NCBI RefSeq assembly: GCF_034702125.1
Contig: NC_085878.1
Span: 21,786,002 to 21,850,001, forward strand
Length of the DNA: 64,000 nt
Reading direction: 5' to 3'
DNA from: Engraulis encrasicolus
Lineage: Eukaryota > Chordata > Actinopteri > Clupeiformes > Engraulidae
Of the stretch, positions 13,230-24,975 are shown one piece after another; position 1 is the first letter of the stretch; every line of letters starts with the position of its first letter. Under the pieces are notes generated by a model. That model did not search any database. It was not told where the DNA came from and was given only the letters and a program-made list of their open reading frames with translations. The position numbers were made by a program, and so were the translations under genes.

Positions 13230-14437
13230 AAAGCCGCAAGCGGCGATGACGGGCCCTCGCACCTACGTTGCAGGGCCGGGGCATGCCACCTAGCATGTTG
13301 CTATGACCCCCTAAAACAAAAATGGAGTCTGTACGACGTTCGGTTCACGAGATATTGAAGAAAAACTAATTAGCATGAATTAGCATTCAAAATTAGCATT
13401 AGCATTGTCATGATTAGCGTGTTGCTATGACCCCCTAAAACAAAAATGGAGCATGTACGATGTTCAGTTCCCAAGATATTGAAGAATTACACTTTTCCTG
13501 CAGTTCCTTTGCCTACCACATGGTGGCGCTATACCTTATCTACATTTCAGGCTTATTCATTATGTGCATACATGTGCGCGTTTGCACTGCTACAAAACAC
13601 TCCAAACTGAAATGGTGGCCAACTTCCTGTTTTAAAATGCCAAAAAAGTCAAAATATCTCACTTCCTGTTGGGCGTGGCCATATCGTTGTATGGACTTTA
13701 TTACTCGCCTTATTGAGATACACAACTTAAAAAAACTCCCGAGTCTGTAGCTCGAAGTAGATGTTAGCCCCGCCCCTAACCGTATATGGGGGCGTGGCCT
13801 CCATTTCAGGCATATACAAAAGTTAATAGTCATTATATGCATACATGTGTGAGTTTGCACCGTTTGAAAACACTCCAAACTGAAATGGTGGCCAACTTCC
13901 TGTTTTAAAATTAGATGCCTAAATTCATTAAGCCGCCATCTTGTCAAATTACGAGATATCAAAAATTCCTTCGCAATTTGTCATCGTCAATGCCTTGAGC
14001 TCATGTACAACGAATATAAAGAGAGGGCGATGTACGGTTTAGGAGGATTGTTTGAAGTCCCATTATATGTAAATTTGAAAAAAGTCCAATTATCTCACTT
14101 CCTGTTGGGCGTGGCTAATGGGTTGGCATTGCAAATTGGTTTGGTTTAGTGAGATACACATGCATATTTTTTTTCGTGGCCCAACGACAAACTATATATC
14201 AGCCAGAAACTTCAACGCGATAGGGGGCGCTATTCTGTGCCCGGGGCCAATCCGGATCCGAGCTTCTGGTTCTGAGTAGCGGGAACCATTTCCGATCACC
14301 GTGCAAAAGGGCGAGTGACCAAGTGCTTCCCAGACAAAATGAGCAGCCCGAACGTGGAGCACAAAGAAAAATAATAATAATAATAATAATCCGAGCAAGA
14401 ACAATAGGGCCTCGCGCCTTCGGTGCTCGGGCCCTAA
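13230..14437. repeat. Dispersed teleost repeat with GGGCCCTCGC ends and internal duplications
   Basis: It begins AAAGCCGCAAGCGGCGATGA with CGGGCCCTCGCACC and ends GCCTCGCGCCTTCGGTGCTC with GGGCCC, so the ends are roughly inverted. Inside are two direct duplications. GTTGCTATGACCCCCTAAAA recurs at about 13297 and 13421, each followed by CAAAAATGGAG and CGAGATATTGAAGAA-like sequence. CACTCCAAACTGAAATGGTG with GCCAACTTCCTGTTTTAAAA recurs at about 13599 and 13871. ATA trinucleotides lie at 14370-14389. This is a common fish repeat; I do not assign a superfamily. Confidence 0.7.
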
Positions 14438-14559
14438 TAACAACCATCCGAAATCTTTGTCACTGTGTGTGTGTGCGTGTGTGTGTGTGGTGTCTAAGCT
14501 TTGGTATCCAACCTACAGTGTAGTGTGTGTTAGTGAAATATTGCTTTGCTAAACCCTTG

Positions 14560-16321
14560 TAAGGTGTAATACAATACAATATACAATATATTTTATTTGT
14601 CATTGTGACGAGTACAATGAAATTGAGCGAAATTGAGCATTCCTTGTTGTAGCAAAAATACATAAAATAAATAATAAAAATGGAATAAAAAGAATGGTAT
14701 ATAAAAACTATGCTTTTGAAGCATAATTAAGTTCTGTAATGGCCGCTGGGTAGAAACTGTTTTTCAGTCGGTTTTTCCTGGTTTTCATGGACCTATTTCT
14801 TGCCAGATGGTAGCAGTTCAAACAGATTTTGACCTGGGTGTGAATTGTCTCCCAGAATGCACTTGGCCTTTTTTAGGCTGCTGGTGCTGTAAAGGCCCTC
14901 CAAAGACGGAAGAGGGCAGCCAATGATGTTCTCTGCTGCCTTTATGACACCCTGGAGCTCTTTCCTCTGTGCCACAGTGCAGCCTGGGAACCACACACAA
15001 AGACAATATGTCAATATGCTCCACTGAGCAGCGGTAGAAGGACACAAGCAGCTTCTGACAGATGTTGTTTTTCCTAAGTATTCTTAGGAAATATAGTCTT
15101 TGTTGTGTCTTCTTCACTAGCCCAGTGGTGTTCAAACCCCAGGTCAGGTCCTCCCTGATGTTAACTCCCAGGAAACGGAAGTCTGACACCCTCTCCACGC
15201 ACACACCCTCAATCACAAGTGGCTGGATGGCAGTCCTCTTCCTCCTGAAATCCACCACCAGCTCCTTGGTCTTGGCTGTGTTCAGGAGCAAGTTGTTTTC
15301 TCTGCGCCACCCCACCAAGACTCATCCCCATTAGAAATAAGTCCAACTACTGTGGTGTCATCAGCAAATTTCACTATGGTGTTATTAGTGTAGGCAGCGG
15401 AGCAGTCGTGTGTGTACAGTGTGTACAGCAGAGGACTTAACGCACATCCCTGCGGCGAGCCAGTGCTGAGGTTGAGGTCCATGGAGGTGTGATGACCTAT
15501 GCACACTCGCTCGGTGCGGCCTGTTAAAAAGTCCTTAATCCAAAGGCAGGTGGAGTGTCGTATGCCAATGCTTGCTAGTTTGTCCACCTAGGGAGGTTGG
15601 TATTAAAGGCAGAGCTGAAGTCGATGAAAAGCAGCCGAGCATAACTCCCCTGCTGCTCCAGATGGTACAATGCAGCATGGAGAGCTGTGGCTACTGCATC
15701 CTCAGTGGCCCTATTTTCCCTGTACGCAAACTGGTGTGGGTCAAAAGTGGGGGGGATGACGCACAGGATGTGCTTTCGTACCAGTTTCTCAAAGCACTTC
15801 ATGACCACAGGAGTGAGTGCTACTGGCCTACAGCCATTGAGGCAGGTGATGTTGGTCTTTTTCTGCAAGGGGACTATGGTGGAGGACTTAAGACAGGATG
15901 GTACAGTGCACTGGGAGAGGAACTGGTTGAAGATCTTTGTAAAGACCCCCGCCAGCTGGTCTGCACAGTCTTTAAGCACACGCCCACAGATGCCATCGGG
16001 CCTGGGTGCCTTTCTTGTGTTGATGGCCCGCAGTATATTCCTCACCTCATGCTCCTCCACTGCAAAGACGATGGTGTGGTCAGCTGTGGGCTGTTAACAG
16101 TCCTGCAGTAGCTAAGTGACTCCCTCAGGCCATGTTTTCACAGTTCTTGCGGTGATGAAATTTCTCCTCCTTAGTGGAATATAAGATGGAACCGCAAGCA
16201 GTGACAGGTAATCAGACTGGGCTAGATGTGGTAATGGTATGGTGGTATATAAACTGTTGTTATCAGGACAACGGTCTCTGGGGAGGTAGATGGGCCGACA
16301 ATTAATTGTCAAATATTCCAA
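14560..16321 (-). pseudogene. L2-group LINE with broken endonuclease and reverse transcriptase
   Basis: Minus-strand non-LTR retrotransposon, much damaged. From 16321 it reads the endonuclease piece MEYLTINCRPIYLPR, then jumps (deletion) to PLPHLAQSDYLSLL and TVKTWPEG. The reverse transcriptase follows: RKAPRPDGICGRVLK and FIDFSSAFNT (about 16060-15600). A frame shift and small loss lead to KLASIGIRH, LSTGSPQGCALSPLLYTLY and the catalytic KFADDTTVVGLI (15587-15300). After another shift come ELVVDFRRK, DFRFLGVNI and QRLYFLRILRKN (15318-14818). The 3' end near 14560-14640 has an ATTTCATTGTACTCGTCACA / AATAAA-type tail. There are at least two frame breaks and an endonuclease deletion, so it cannot retrotranspose. 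Confidence 0.88.
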
Positions 16322-16329
16322 GTCCGTGT

Positions 16330-17068
16330 TTAGGTCTGTCCAGTTTCTGCTTGGAAAATTGTAATGATTGTTTTTCCCACATTGAGATTCACTGGTCAGG
16401 GCTTGTATCTGGGCTCATATCAGGTCTCATAATCATGGAAAAAAGTAAGTGACCTTATCATCCCCTCTCTGTATCTCTCACCTTCAAAAACATACATACA
16501 CAGAACTTCACAAACAGGATGAAGGAAACATGAGGTTGCACGGGACTCTGTTTTTTTTAAATGTTTAGGCCCAGGTCCAGCGGACCGGAATTCCTTCTAT
16601 ATAAAAAAAACATGAACACCTTGCTTACCATGGTCAAATGGAGGGCGAATGCTTATTAGACTGAACGAAGTAACATAGTGACAAATCCCTGCCTTTCTGT
16701 TTCTCTTGATCTGTTTATAGTCAAATCAGAACATTGAAATGGGAGTGTCCCCCAGAATGTATGTGGGTTCTTAATAGGCTGATGCACATCATTTGAATTG
16801 TTGAAACTGTTGGATGCAAACATACATTCTATAGGCTAGGGCTATGCTCCCATATATGCACCCATATATATGCAGTGTATATAGGCCTCCAGTATACTGT
16901 AAAACGGCACTGGGCCCTTGGGTGATCAAGGCAAGCCCACTTTTAGCATTGTCTGCGAGAATGGAAAATACAGTATTGCGTCACAATGTACCTGCCATTA
17001 GGTCTGAGCGTCACGTGTTATCTTACCGGGCAGACCAACCGGAGTTACCGGACAGCAGGCAGCTGACC
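16330..17068. other. Unique sequence 5' of the actin-like gene; no feature identified
   Basis: There is no repeat or gene that I recognise. The sequence upstream of the actin-like start is moderately AT-rich and has several GGCCTA / TAGGCTAGG segments. The plus-strand frame of the actin-like gene is open back to 16844, but that upstream part (MLPYMHPYICSVYR...) has no actin similarity and is probably 5' UTR. Confidence 0.5.
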
Positions 17069-18685
17069 ATGGAGAACACGAGGGCTGTTGTGTTCGATGT
17101 GGGGAGCGACTCTATCCGTGCGGGCCACGCGGGAGAGGCCGGCCCGACATACACCACGCCGACACTCGTGAACATGACCCAACACAACTCCACCACCACC
17201 ACGCACCACCCGGCATCTGGTTTCGTGGGCTCGGACGCATCAGCTGATGATGCACCGACAGTCAGCCCCGTGCGTAACGGTGTCATTACGCACTGGGAGG
17301 CCATGGAGAGGCTGTGGGAACGCGCTTTCTGCCAGCTTAACGTTCCTTCGGAGAAGCACGCAGTGTTGCTGTCAGACCCGCCAATGGGACCACGCACACA
17401 GCGGGAGAAGCTCGCGGAGGTCATGTTCGAGACGTTCTGTGTTCCGGGGCTGCACGTGGAGAACCAGTCTGTGCTGTCGGTGTACTCGAGCGGCAGAACT
17501 TCCGGACTTGTCGTTGGGAGCGGCACGGGCTGCACATACGCCACACCGGTTCACGAGGGCGTCTATCTGCCCAGCGCCACCTGTTGCGCGGACTACGCGG
17601 GAAACAGCCTGGATCTCCATTTGCGCACGCTACTGCAGGAGTCCGGGAGAGAGATACCCGAGGACAGGCCCGTGGTCACGGACATCAAGAAGAAATGTTA
17701 TGTCAGTGCCGACATCCATACAGAGAACCTCAAAATACACCATCCGATGGATTACGTGCTCCCAGACGGCCGTAAAATCAAGTTAGGGCACGAGCGGTTC
17801 CTGGTCCCCGAGGCTCTGTTCCAACCCAGTGGCATGGGCTCGCGGGAGCCGGGACTCGCCACGCTGGTGATGAACTGCCTGAATATGTGCGAGGTAGAAG
17901 CATTCAGCTGCTAAATATTCCAATAACTGATCCTAATGTGTGTACTTGACATGGTGGATTCACAACCCCAGAGTTACCAATAAACAGACTAGGCCTAGTT
18001 GCCCCACCAGCCGAGGAATAATGTTACAAAGTAAACAGACTATTAGGTCAGGGCTGCAGCAGGTTCAAACCAAGCCCCCATCACTCCCTTCCTCCCTCTA
18101 TGGCTGAGGTGCCATTGAGCTATCTACTGCTCCAGGGACTGTAACCAATACCCTGTAATATCTGTAAATCGCTTGGGATAAAAGTGTCAGTTAAGTGTAA
18201 TGTAATGTAAATACAAGATAGTTTGTATTTCAATGTCATATGCATGTCTTAGTGTCCAAGATTTCCCCTCGGGGGCCAATACAAGTTTTCATTACTGATT
18301 TAATAATAATAATAATAATAATAATAATAGTATAATTTAATGTATTATGTATATAATAATCATTTCATGTTATTATTTCCTCCTGCAGGTGGACGTGAAA
18401 CAGGCTGTCCGGGGCCATGTGTTGCTGTGTGGAGGCTCCACACTGTTTCAGGGACTACCGGAGAGGCTGCAGAGTGAACTGACATACGTAGGAGGAGGTG
18501 GAGGAGGGGGAGGGGGAGGAGGAGGAAGAGGGGGGTTACGGGTGGTGGCTACGGAGGAGAGGAGGAACGCCGTGTGGATCGGGGGGTCAATACTTGCCTC
18601 CCTCAACTCCTTCCAAAGCAAGTGGATGAGGAGAGAGGAGTACCAGGAGAAAGGAGCTCAGGCTGTGTTCCGAGCCTTCATATGA
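17069..18685 (+). CDS. Divergent actin-like protein, two exons
   Basis: Exon 1 is 17069-17893 (275 codons) and exon 2 is 18389-18685; the donor GTAGAA and acceptor CCTGCAG join in phase 0. The product is 373 aa (conventional actin 375). It starts at ACCATGG with MENTRAVVFDVGSDSIRAGH. Actin blocks run in order: NGVITHWEAMERLWE (70-84), REKLAEVMFETF (112-123), VLSVYSSGRTSGLV (135-148), LPDGRKIKLGHERF (231-244), PEALFQPS (247-254), VLLCGGSTLFQGLPERL and AVWIGGSILASLNSFQSKW in exon 2. The ATP site is degenerate: actin DSGDG is GSGTG (151-154 region), His161 is Tyr, Gly15 is Asp and Lys18 is Arg, while Gln137 is kept. The D-loop region is replaced by a Thr/His-rich stretch. A run of 12 Gly precedes RVVATEERR. 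This looks like the fast-evolving ACTRT/ACTL (often testis) group; the exact orthologue is unknown. Confidence 0.85.
18050..18212 (+). repeat. tRNA-derived SINE inside the actin-like intron
   Basis: B-box-like GGTTCAAACC at 18061, then TATGGCTGAGGTGCCATTGA, TGCTCCAGGGACTGTAACCA, ATACCCTGTAA and the tail AAGTGTAATGTAATGTAA. The same body and tail occur at 37736-37929. Confidence 0.8.
18300..18329. repeat. (AAT)n trinucleotide array
   Basis: About 30 bp of AAT units, 60 bp upstream of the acceptor of actin-like exon 2. Confidence 0.95.
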
Positions 18686-18687
18686 TG

Positions 18688-19199
<512 letters not shown>

Positions 19200-19775
19200 C
19201 CCTAGCCCTCGGAATAGCGTGCGTTGTAGAAAGATAGACAGACAGACAGACAGTGAGAGAAGAGAGACAGAAGCAACCCTTTCAGGCGGCACCGCCAGGG
19301 GCCAGACGCTACTTCCTGATCTGTCCAAAGCAGATGAAATCATCCTTTAGTTCTTCCATCTTACTGCGTCCGGCCCATGGTGGAACTAAGAAAAAGAAGA
19401 AAACCCTCTATTCTGGTTTTGGATTTCCTGAACGTGAGCAACATCCTCCCTCCTGTATCCTCTGTCCTGTGTCACCACCACACAATAAGAACCTGTGTGC
19501 CCTCCAAGTCTGCAGTTGCAGTTGGCAACACAAATACCTAGTGAAGTGAATGTGTTAATTCAGTTTCATACCCTGCTATACAGACAGACAGGCAGACAGA
19601 CAGACACTTAAGACAGTCAGTGAGTCAGTCAGACAGTCAAGAGTCTATGTACTAAACAGTGACATCATCCACACACGTCTGGCCATTTTTTGTGTTAGGA
19701 AAATAAGAACTTAATTTTGAGTAACAGATGGGTTACATCATTTATTTGTCAGTGGTTTGTAAAAAGTATACGTAC
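19200..19775. other. Intergenic; short (GACA)n runs, no gene seen
   Basis: Small GACA/CAGA runs at about 19236-19254 and 19580-19640. Otherwise it is unique sequence without a convincing exon. Confidence 0.5.
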
Positions 19776-21222
19776 CAACCCCAACTCCGGTGAAGTTGGG
19801 ACGTTTGGTAAACAGTGAATAAAATCAAAATGCTATCATTTTCAAAATATTCAATCTATTCATTAGATGGAGAATAGTGAAAAGACAACATATTAAGTGT
19901 TAAAACCGAGAAAAAATATTGTTTTGGGGGACATATGTACTAATTTCTAATTTGATAAATCCAACACGTCTCAAATAAGTTGGGACGGGGATCAGTGAAA
20001 TTTAGTAAACATCCAAATAAGATAAAACAACAAAGAAGAACATTTGAAAATGAATTGTACTGACGGACAATATACTAGGCGTCCAGGTATAAGATCATCA
20101 CAGAGAGGCTGAGTCACACAGAATTAAAGATGCAAAGGGAATAATTACCATAGTTATTACATACATTTTTGAATTCCCTTTGATTTACCACGATTGAGTG
20201 TATATAAGACATATTTTTGTTACTAAAATCATTGTATAGGTTCATGACATCATGAAATATATATTGGCTGTAGCCTCACTCTAATTCCTGGAGTGCTAGA
20301 GCTATTGAAAATTGACCATATTAAGAATGCTTAATGCGTGCAAATGATACAGGGGTGTAACATTCTCCTAAGCACCTGAGCTCACTTGAAATAAACCCAG
20401 AAGACATGGGCAACTGTCCTTTGCTTACAGAAGTCAGCAGAAGTTGTAGAAGTCCATTCTTTTTGACAATAATAGAGCATTTCACATCCTGTGCTACAGT
20501 GAAAATGGACCATCCAACTTGTGTTAGTGCTAGCTTCAAAAGTCAGCCTCCATGATGGCATGCGGGTGCAGTAGTGCATTGGTTAAGATGTTCTCACTCA
20601 TCTGTAGAGTTAAATACAGTGCTGAATGGTATAAATGGGTTTTAAACAGCATGAAAAGCCACTCATGCATTATATTTTGAAGGGAGATCTTCGATTACTG
20701 CCACATAGTAAGGTCAAATTGCATTCTCTACTATGTTTTAACAGTTTGGCTCCATCATAAGGACCAGCAGTTGATAAAATGGTGGGCTTTTGGTCAAGAC
20801 CTGTCACACTGTAAGCACTACAGAAAGGAAAACATTGCAAAACATGACAAGGAATACACCCACCATTTAAGCTGGTGAAATCATGTCCAAGATAGGAATT
20901 AACACTGTTTTTTATATAAAATCATCTCATCGGTTAATGTATTTAACTGTTAAGTGTTGTCTTTTGTTTTGTTTTTAGTCTTCCTCGACATTTGCTGCCA
21001 TTTATTGTCCCCGTCCCAACTCTTTTGAGACGTGTTGGATTTATCAAATTAGAAATGAGTACATATGTCCCCCAAAACAATATTTTTTCTCGGTTTTAAC
21101 ACTTAATATGTTGTCTTTTCACTATTCTCCTTCTAATGAATAGATTGAATGTTTTGAAAATGATAGCATTTTGATTTTATTCACTGTTTACCAAACGTCC
21201 CAACTTCACCGGAGTTGGGGTT
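19776..21222. mobile_element. DNA transposon with about 210-bp terminal inverted repeats
   Basis: The left end starts AACCCCAACTCCGGTGAAGT with TGGGACGTTTGGTAAACAG; the right end is its reverse complement ending at about 21222. The two arms match almost base for base over roughly 210 bp, to GTTGGGACGGGGA near 19990 and TCCCCGTCCCAAC near 21008. Each arm ends in a small palindrome (CCCAACT...AGTTGGG). The 1-kb interior has an AGAGAGGCTGAGTCACACAG motif but no intact transposase; minus-strand frames at 20321-20579 are short. No clear target duplication was found. It is probably a non-autonomous fish DNA transposon; I do not fix the superfamily. Confidence 0.75.
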
Positions 21223-21499
21223 TGTAAATGTACATAGGCCTACCTGATTAATCAAGAATCACTGATTTTCCACCATGAAATGCACGTGTAAAGATGACTG
21301 TCACTGTAAATGATATTTTATAAAGTCTATAACTTACTCTGCCAGTTCTACCGAAAGAGTACCTGAAAAATCTTTGCTTCCACTACAGATATAATTCTCT
21401 ACTTTCCACCCGCTCTGCTCCTAATATGAATCTAATACTACTCTACTTATAAATGCTGTATAATTCTAATTCTTCTCTCCCCCATCTCATCCTCTGCAG

Positions 21500-21759
21500 G
21501 TTTCCCTCACTGCGACCTGTCCCCGATGGACTTCGCTGGCATGACGCTGGGCCTACTGACGTGCTGTGCCCTCTTGATTTGTCTGCTGTCTGCCCTCTTT
21601 GGTCTGCTGTCTACCCTGTCTGGGCCCCCCAGCCCCAGCCCCACACTGGCCCAGATCTGCGATGCCAGGAGCCCACAGACACCTCCTCTTCACCACTTCC
21701 CCCACCATGGAGACCCAGCTCCCAGTATCGCCAGTCAGGCCACCACAACCTCAGATTAG
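21500..21759 (+). CDS. Probable terminal exon of a small single-pass membrane protein
   Basis: An acceptor CATCCTCTGCAG precedes an open frame reading FPHCDLSPMDFAGMTLGLLT, then CCALLICLLSALFGLLSTLS, and a Pro/Ser/His-rich tail ending ...ASQATTTSD and TAG. The middle is a strong transmembrane helix of about 25 hydrophobic residues. Third codon positions are mostly C or G, unlike surrounding sequence, which supports real coding. It could be the last exon of a gene whose other exons I could not find in 18.7-21.5 kb, or a 77-aa single-exon protein starting at 21526. I do not recognise the family. Confidence 0.45.
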
Positions 21760-22066
21760 CACTTCATTGGGAACTTGCGCTATATGTTACATACTTGTTG
21801 TACATTTTACTATATTACATTACACTCAGCAGGTGATTTTGTGGAAAAAGACTTGTACTTGTACAATTTATTTAGGTACAGTTTACAGTCAATGGAGCTA
21901 CTGTGTGCAAGATTAGATGTCTGGTTCGACTGGAGAGTCGGACTTTCATCTCAAAAGAAGTTCCATGATCATTAGGCCACTGTAGCACTGCAGAACATAC
22001 AAAAAAAAGAGTCAGCTGTCAGTGGATCTCACGCTGCCAATAATAATGGTACTACCAAGGAAGGTG

Positions 22067-22216
22067 ACAGGGGTGGACAAAGGGGTCAATTGTCCCGGGC
22101 CCAGGGAGACATGGGGCCCAGAATTAAGTCTTCATTGCATTGAATGTATTGTGTGGGGGGCCCTTCTGAGGGCTTTGTCCCGGGCCCAGCCTAAGCTGTC
22201 TGCAGCCCTGGGCACT
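22067..22216. repeat. Degenerate hAT-like miniature repeat
   Basis: It starts CAGGGGTGGACAAAGGGGTC and ends GCTGTCTGCAGCCCTG, with GTCCCGGGCCCAG in both halves. A related fragment (CAGGGCTGCTGACAGC...GGCCCGGGACAAA) is at about 61570-61627. No target duplication is readable. Confidence 0.5.
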
Positions 22217-22229
22217 ACAACAGTACCAC

Positions 22230-22875
22230 CTGTGTCTTTTACACACACCATTAAGAACAAGTCTGCTCCAACATGTCTACCTTTAAAACATCACAGATTT
22301 TCCCTTCAAATTAAGAGGATGCACTCATTTGTAATATGGAAGATGATGGCGTTATATTGAAAGCCATGTTCTCATCATCACTTCACTGTCCCCACCAATG
22401 CAATAAGAGACAATGACAGTGAACAACACCAAATAAAGGTTAAATGTGATTGTTCTGAAAATGAGAAAAAATTGCCATATACATTTGCTCTTCAATGTGC
22501 TTATACTGCATCTTAGAGTGCACTCTGTTATTGGCAACTGTGTTACAATATTTGGACAATCTGTTCAGGAGGTTTTTGTGAAACACTTATGTACATGACT
22601 GATGCAAAGTTGCATTTTCAAAGTCTGTTTTCTATGAAAATATATTAATTATTTATGAGGAATGATGAAGAATGTCTATTCTAGTGATGCACATGTGATA
22701 GTTGACAACATTATTATTATGTTAACACATACAGTCCACAAGGTGGCGCCTCTTGCATTTCACAATAATGTTGTTATTCCTCTTCATTTTTTTTAAAGAA
22801 TGACTTTGTGGTCACCCTCCTCACCATTGACTCCAGCATTGTGATTTTAAATATGAGACTTCATAATAAGTAGTT
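22230..22875. other. Intergenic, AT-rich; nothing identified
   Basis: Unique sequence with no recognisable exon or repeat. ATTATTATTATG is near 22711. Confidence 0.4.
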
Positions 22876-23275
22876 ACCTCAACCAAGGAGGTTATGTTTT
22901 CGGTCGTGTTTGTTTGTTTGTTTGTTTGTCTGTCTGTTTGTCTGTCTGTCAGCAGCATAACTCAAAAAGTTATGAACAGATTTGGATGAAACTCTGGAGT
23001 TGTTGGTAATTTCTCAAGGAACAAGTGATTAAATTCTGGTGGCGATCCGGATCATGAACCGGAACCAGGACCTTTTTAAAGATTCTTCACCATTGCTGGC
23101 CTATAAATCTAGACAACCCTAGTGACCACAAATTGAATTGCGGGACAGGGCAAAACATTCACCCTGTCTTTCTGCCTTCTTTTTGTGGAGTTAGAAACTG
23201 GAATGTTAACCATTGACACAGTCAAATGTTCTATCAAGCAGCTTCCTTGGCAGAGGTCTGCGCTCTCTGAGTGCT
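22876..23275 (+). repeat. Dispersed CCAAGGAGGTTATG repeat, copy A
   Basis: It begins ACCAAGGAGGTTATGTTTTC, then (TTTG)n/(TCTG)n, AACTCAAAAAGTTATGAACA, TTTGGATGAAACTCTGGAG, GATCCGGATCATGAACCGGA and TTAGAAACTGGAATGTTAAC, ending near AAATGTTCTATCAAGCAGCT. The same blocks occur inverted at 36560-36935 and 36945-37225. It is a widespread fish repeat with no coding part. Confidence 0.75.
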
Positions 23276-23562
23276 TCTAGTTACTTCTAGCTACTCAGAG
23301 AATGCATTTCTGTGTCAAATATGGCCTTTCCAAAAATAATACCTTCCAAATATCATACAGGCTTTTCACATATATATTGTATCGGTAATACTTAACAGGT
23401 TCTCATATACTGATCTGTCAGATTTATGCTGCCAGACTTGTATAGGCCTAAAATAGAACTTTGCAAGATGTTGATTTGTGTGAACGTGTGTTTGTGTTTA
23501 GAGAATGGGCCAGCAGGCACAGAGGCATGGCCATTACATGCACAGGAATATACAGAGCATGC

Positions 23563-23664
<102 letters not shown>

Positions 23665-24198
23665 TCTGATCTGAGAGTAATACCTACCTGGTATTTAATA
23701 TTTTAGGGCTTAAGGGCAGAGAAGAGTGGGACAGAGTCAGAACTGGACTTGAACCTGGGTTCCCATGAACAACTGCCAGATGCCTGGTGTGCCACAGCAC
23801 ATTTGACCTTGCTTATTTTTAATATCATCCTATGCAAAATATCAACTGCTGTAGTACAAGGAGCAAGTTTGCCAGAGTATATGCCTCCCATAGTTGACAG
23901 CACTCCTCTTTTCTCAGCGTTTCTCCAGTATTTCAGCGCCCACACCCCTGCCAGTATTCTCCTTAGACAGTCTATATGGTATCCTCCAGTGATTCAGATC
24001 CATCTCCAAACCCCCTGCTACCATTCTCATCTCAGTCTATGGTATTCTGTTTTTTCTCACTCCCACGCCTAACACCCACTTATATTATCATTAAAAGTCA
24101 ACATTTGTCCTGCAAAAATCTTTTTTTGCTACTCAAATGTTAATTCCTCCCCCATTTCCTGTACCTTCCCTCACCGAAATGACATGACATCCCCCCCC

Positions 24199-24359
<161 letters not shown>

Positions 24360-24685
24360 CCCAATTAAAACCCCGGAATGCCATTTGACACCAATCACTA
24401 GGCTTTCCTGTTCCTGGCCGAGAGACAAAGCCAGTGGAGTCCATCAAATCAGCCGGGTGTCATTGTGGAGCGCCTTGTCCCCCACCGAGGGAACAGACGG
24501 TGTGTGTCTTCACTGTCCCCCTCCACTAAACAGCAAACATACCTTTCTGCCCAGGCGGCACACACACAGGGAGGAGAGAGTGTGTAGTGTGTGTGGGAGG
24601 ACTGTCGCTAATCACCTGTCAAACTTTTGCTTGGCGGCTGGACATGACGGGACAGGATGGGACAGTGGCGGCCACTCATTGGTTC

Positions 24686-24832
24686 TTTCTGTCTTTCTTT
24701 CTTTCTTTCTGTCTTTCTTTCTTTCTTTACATCTCTGTCTTTATGCCTTTCTCACTCTTTCTCTCTGCCCCTCTCTCTGCCTGTAGTACCCACACTCATT
24801 CCTTCCCCCCCCCCTCTCTCTCTCTGCCTGCC

Positions 24833-24881
<49 letters not shown>
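24686..24881. repeat. (CTTT)n and (TGTC)n arrays
   Basis: CTTT-type units at 24686-24728, a pyrimidine stretch, then TGTC units at 24831-24881. Confidence 0.95.
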
Positions 24882-24975
24882 CCAATATATTAGTCAGTGT
24901 GTGTGTGACTGCATTTGGCAAGGTCTGCATTCTCCAGTAGAGAGAGGCAGCATCCTACATGGCCCACGCTGGAAT

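Noticed and set aside
13540..13962. 140-codon minus-strand open frame with internal duplication
   Set aside because: The protein duplication mirrors the DNA duplication of the dispersed repeat; not a gene.
15572..16111. 179-codon plus-strand open frame
   Set aside because: Antisense of the LINE reverse transcriptase, whose minus-strand frames have the conserved motifs.
17023..17544. 173-codon open frame antisense to the actin-like exon
   Set aside because: Shadow of the GC-rich actin-like coding exon.
22067..22216. Complete hAT element with target duplication
   Set aside because: The ends are only partly complementary and the flanks GAAGGTGA and GGCACTAC do not match.
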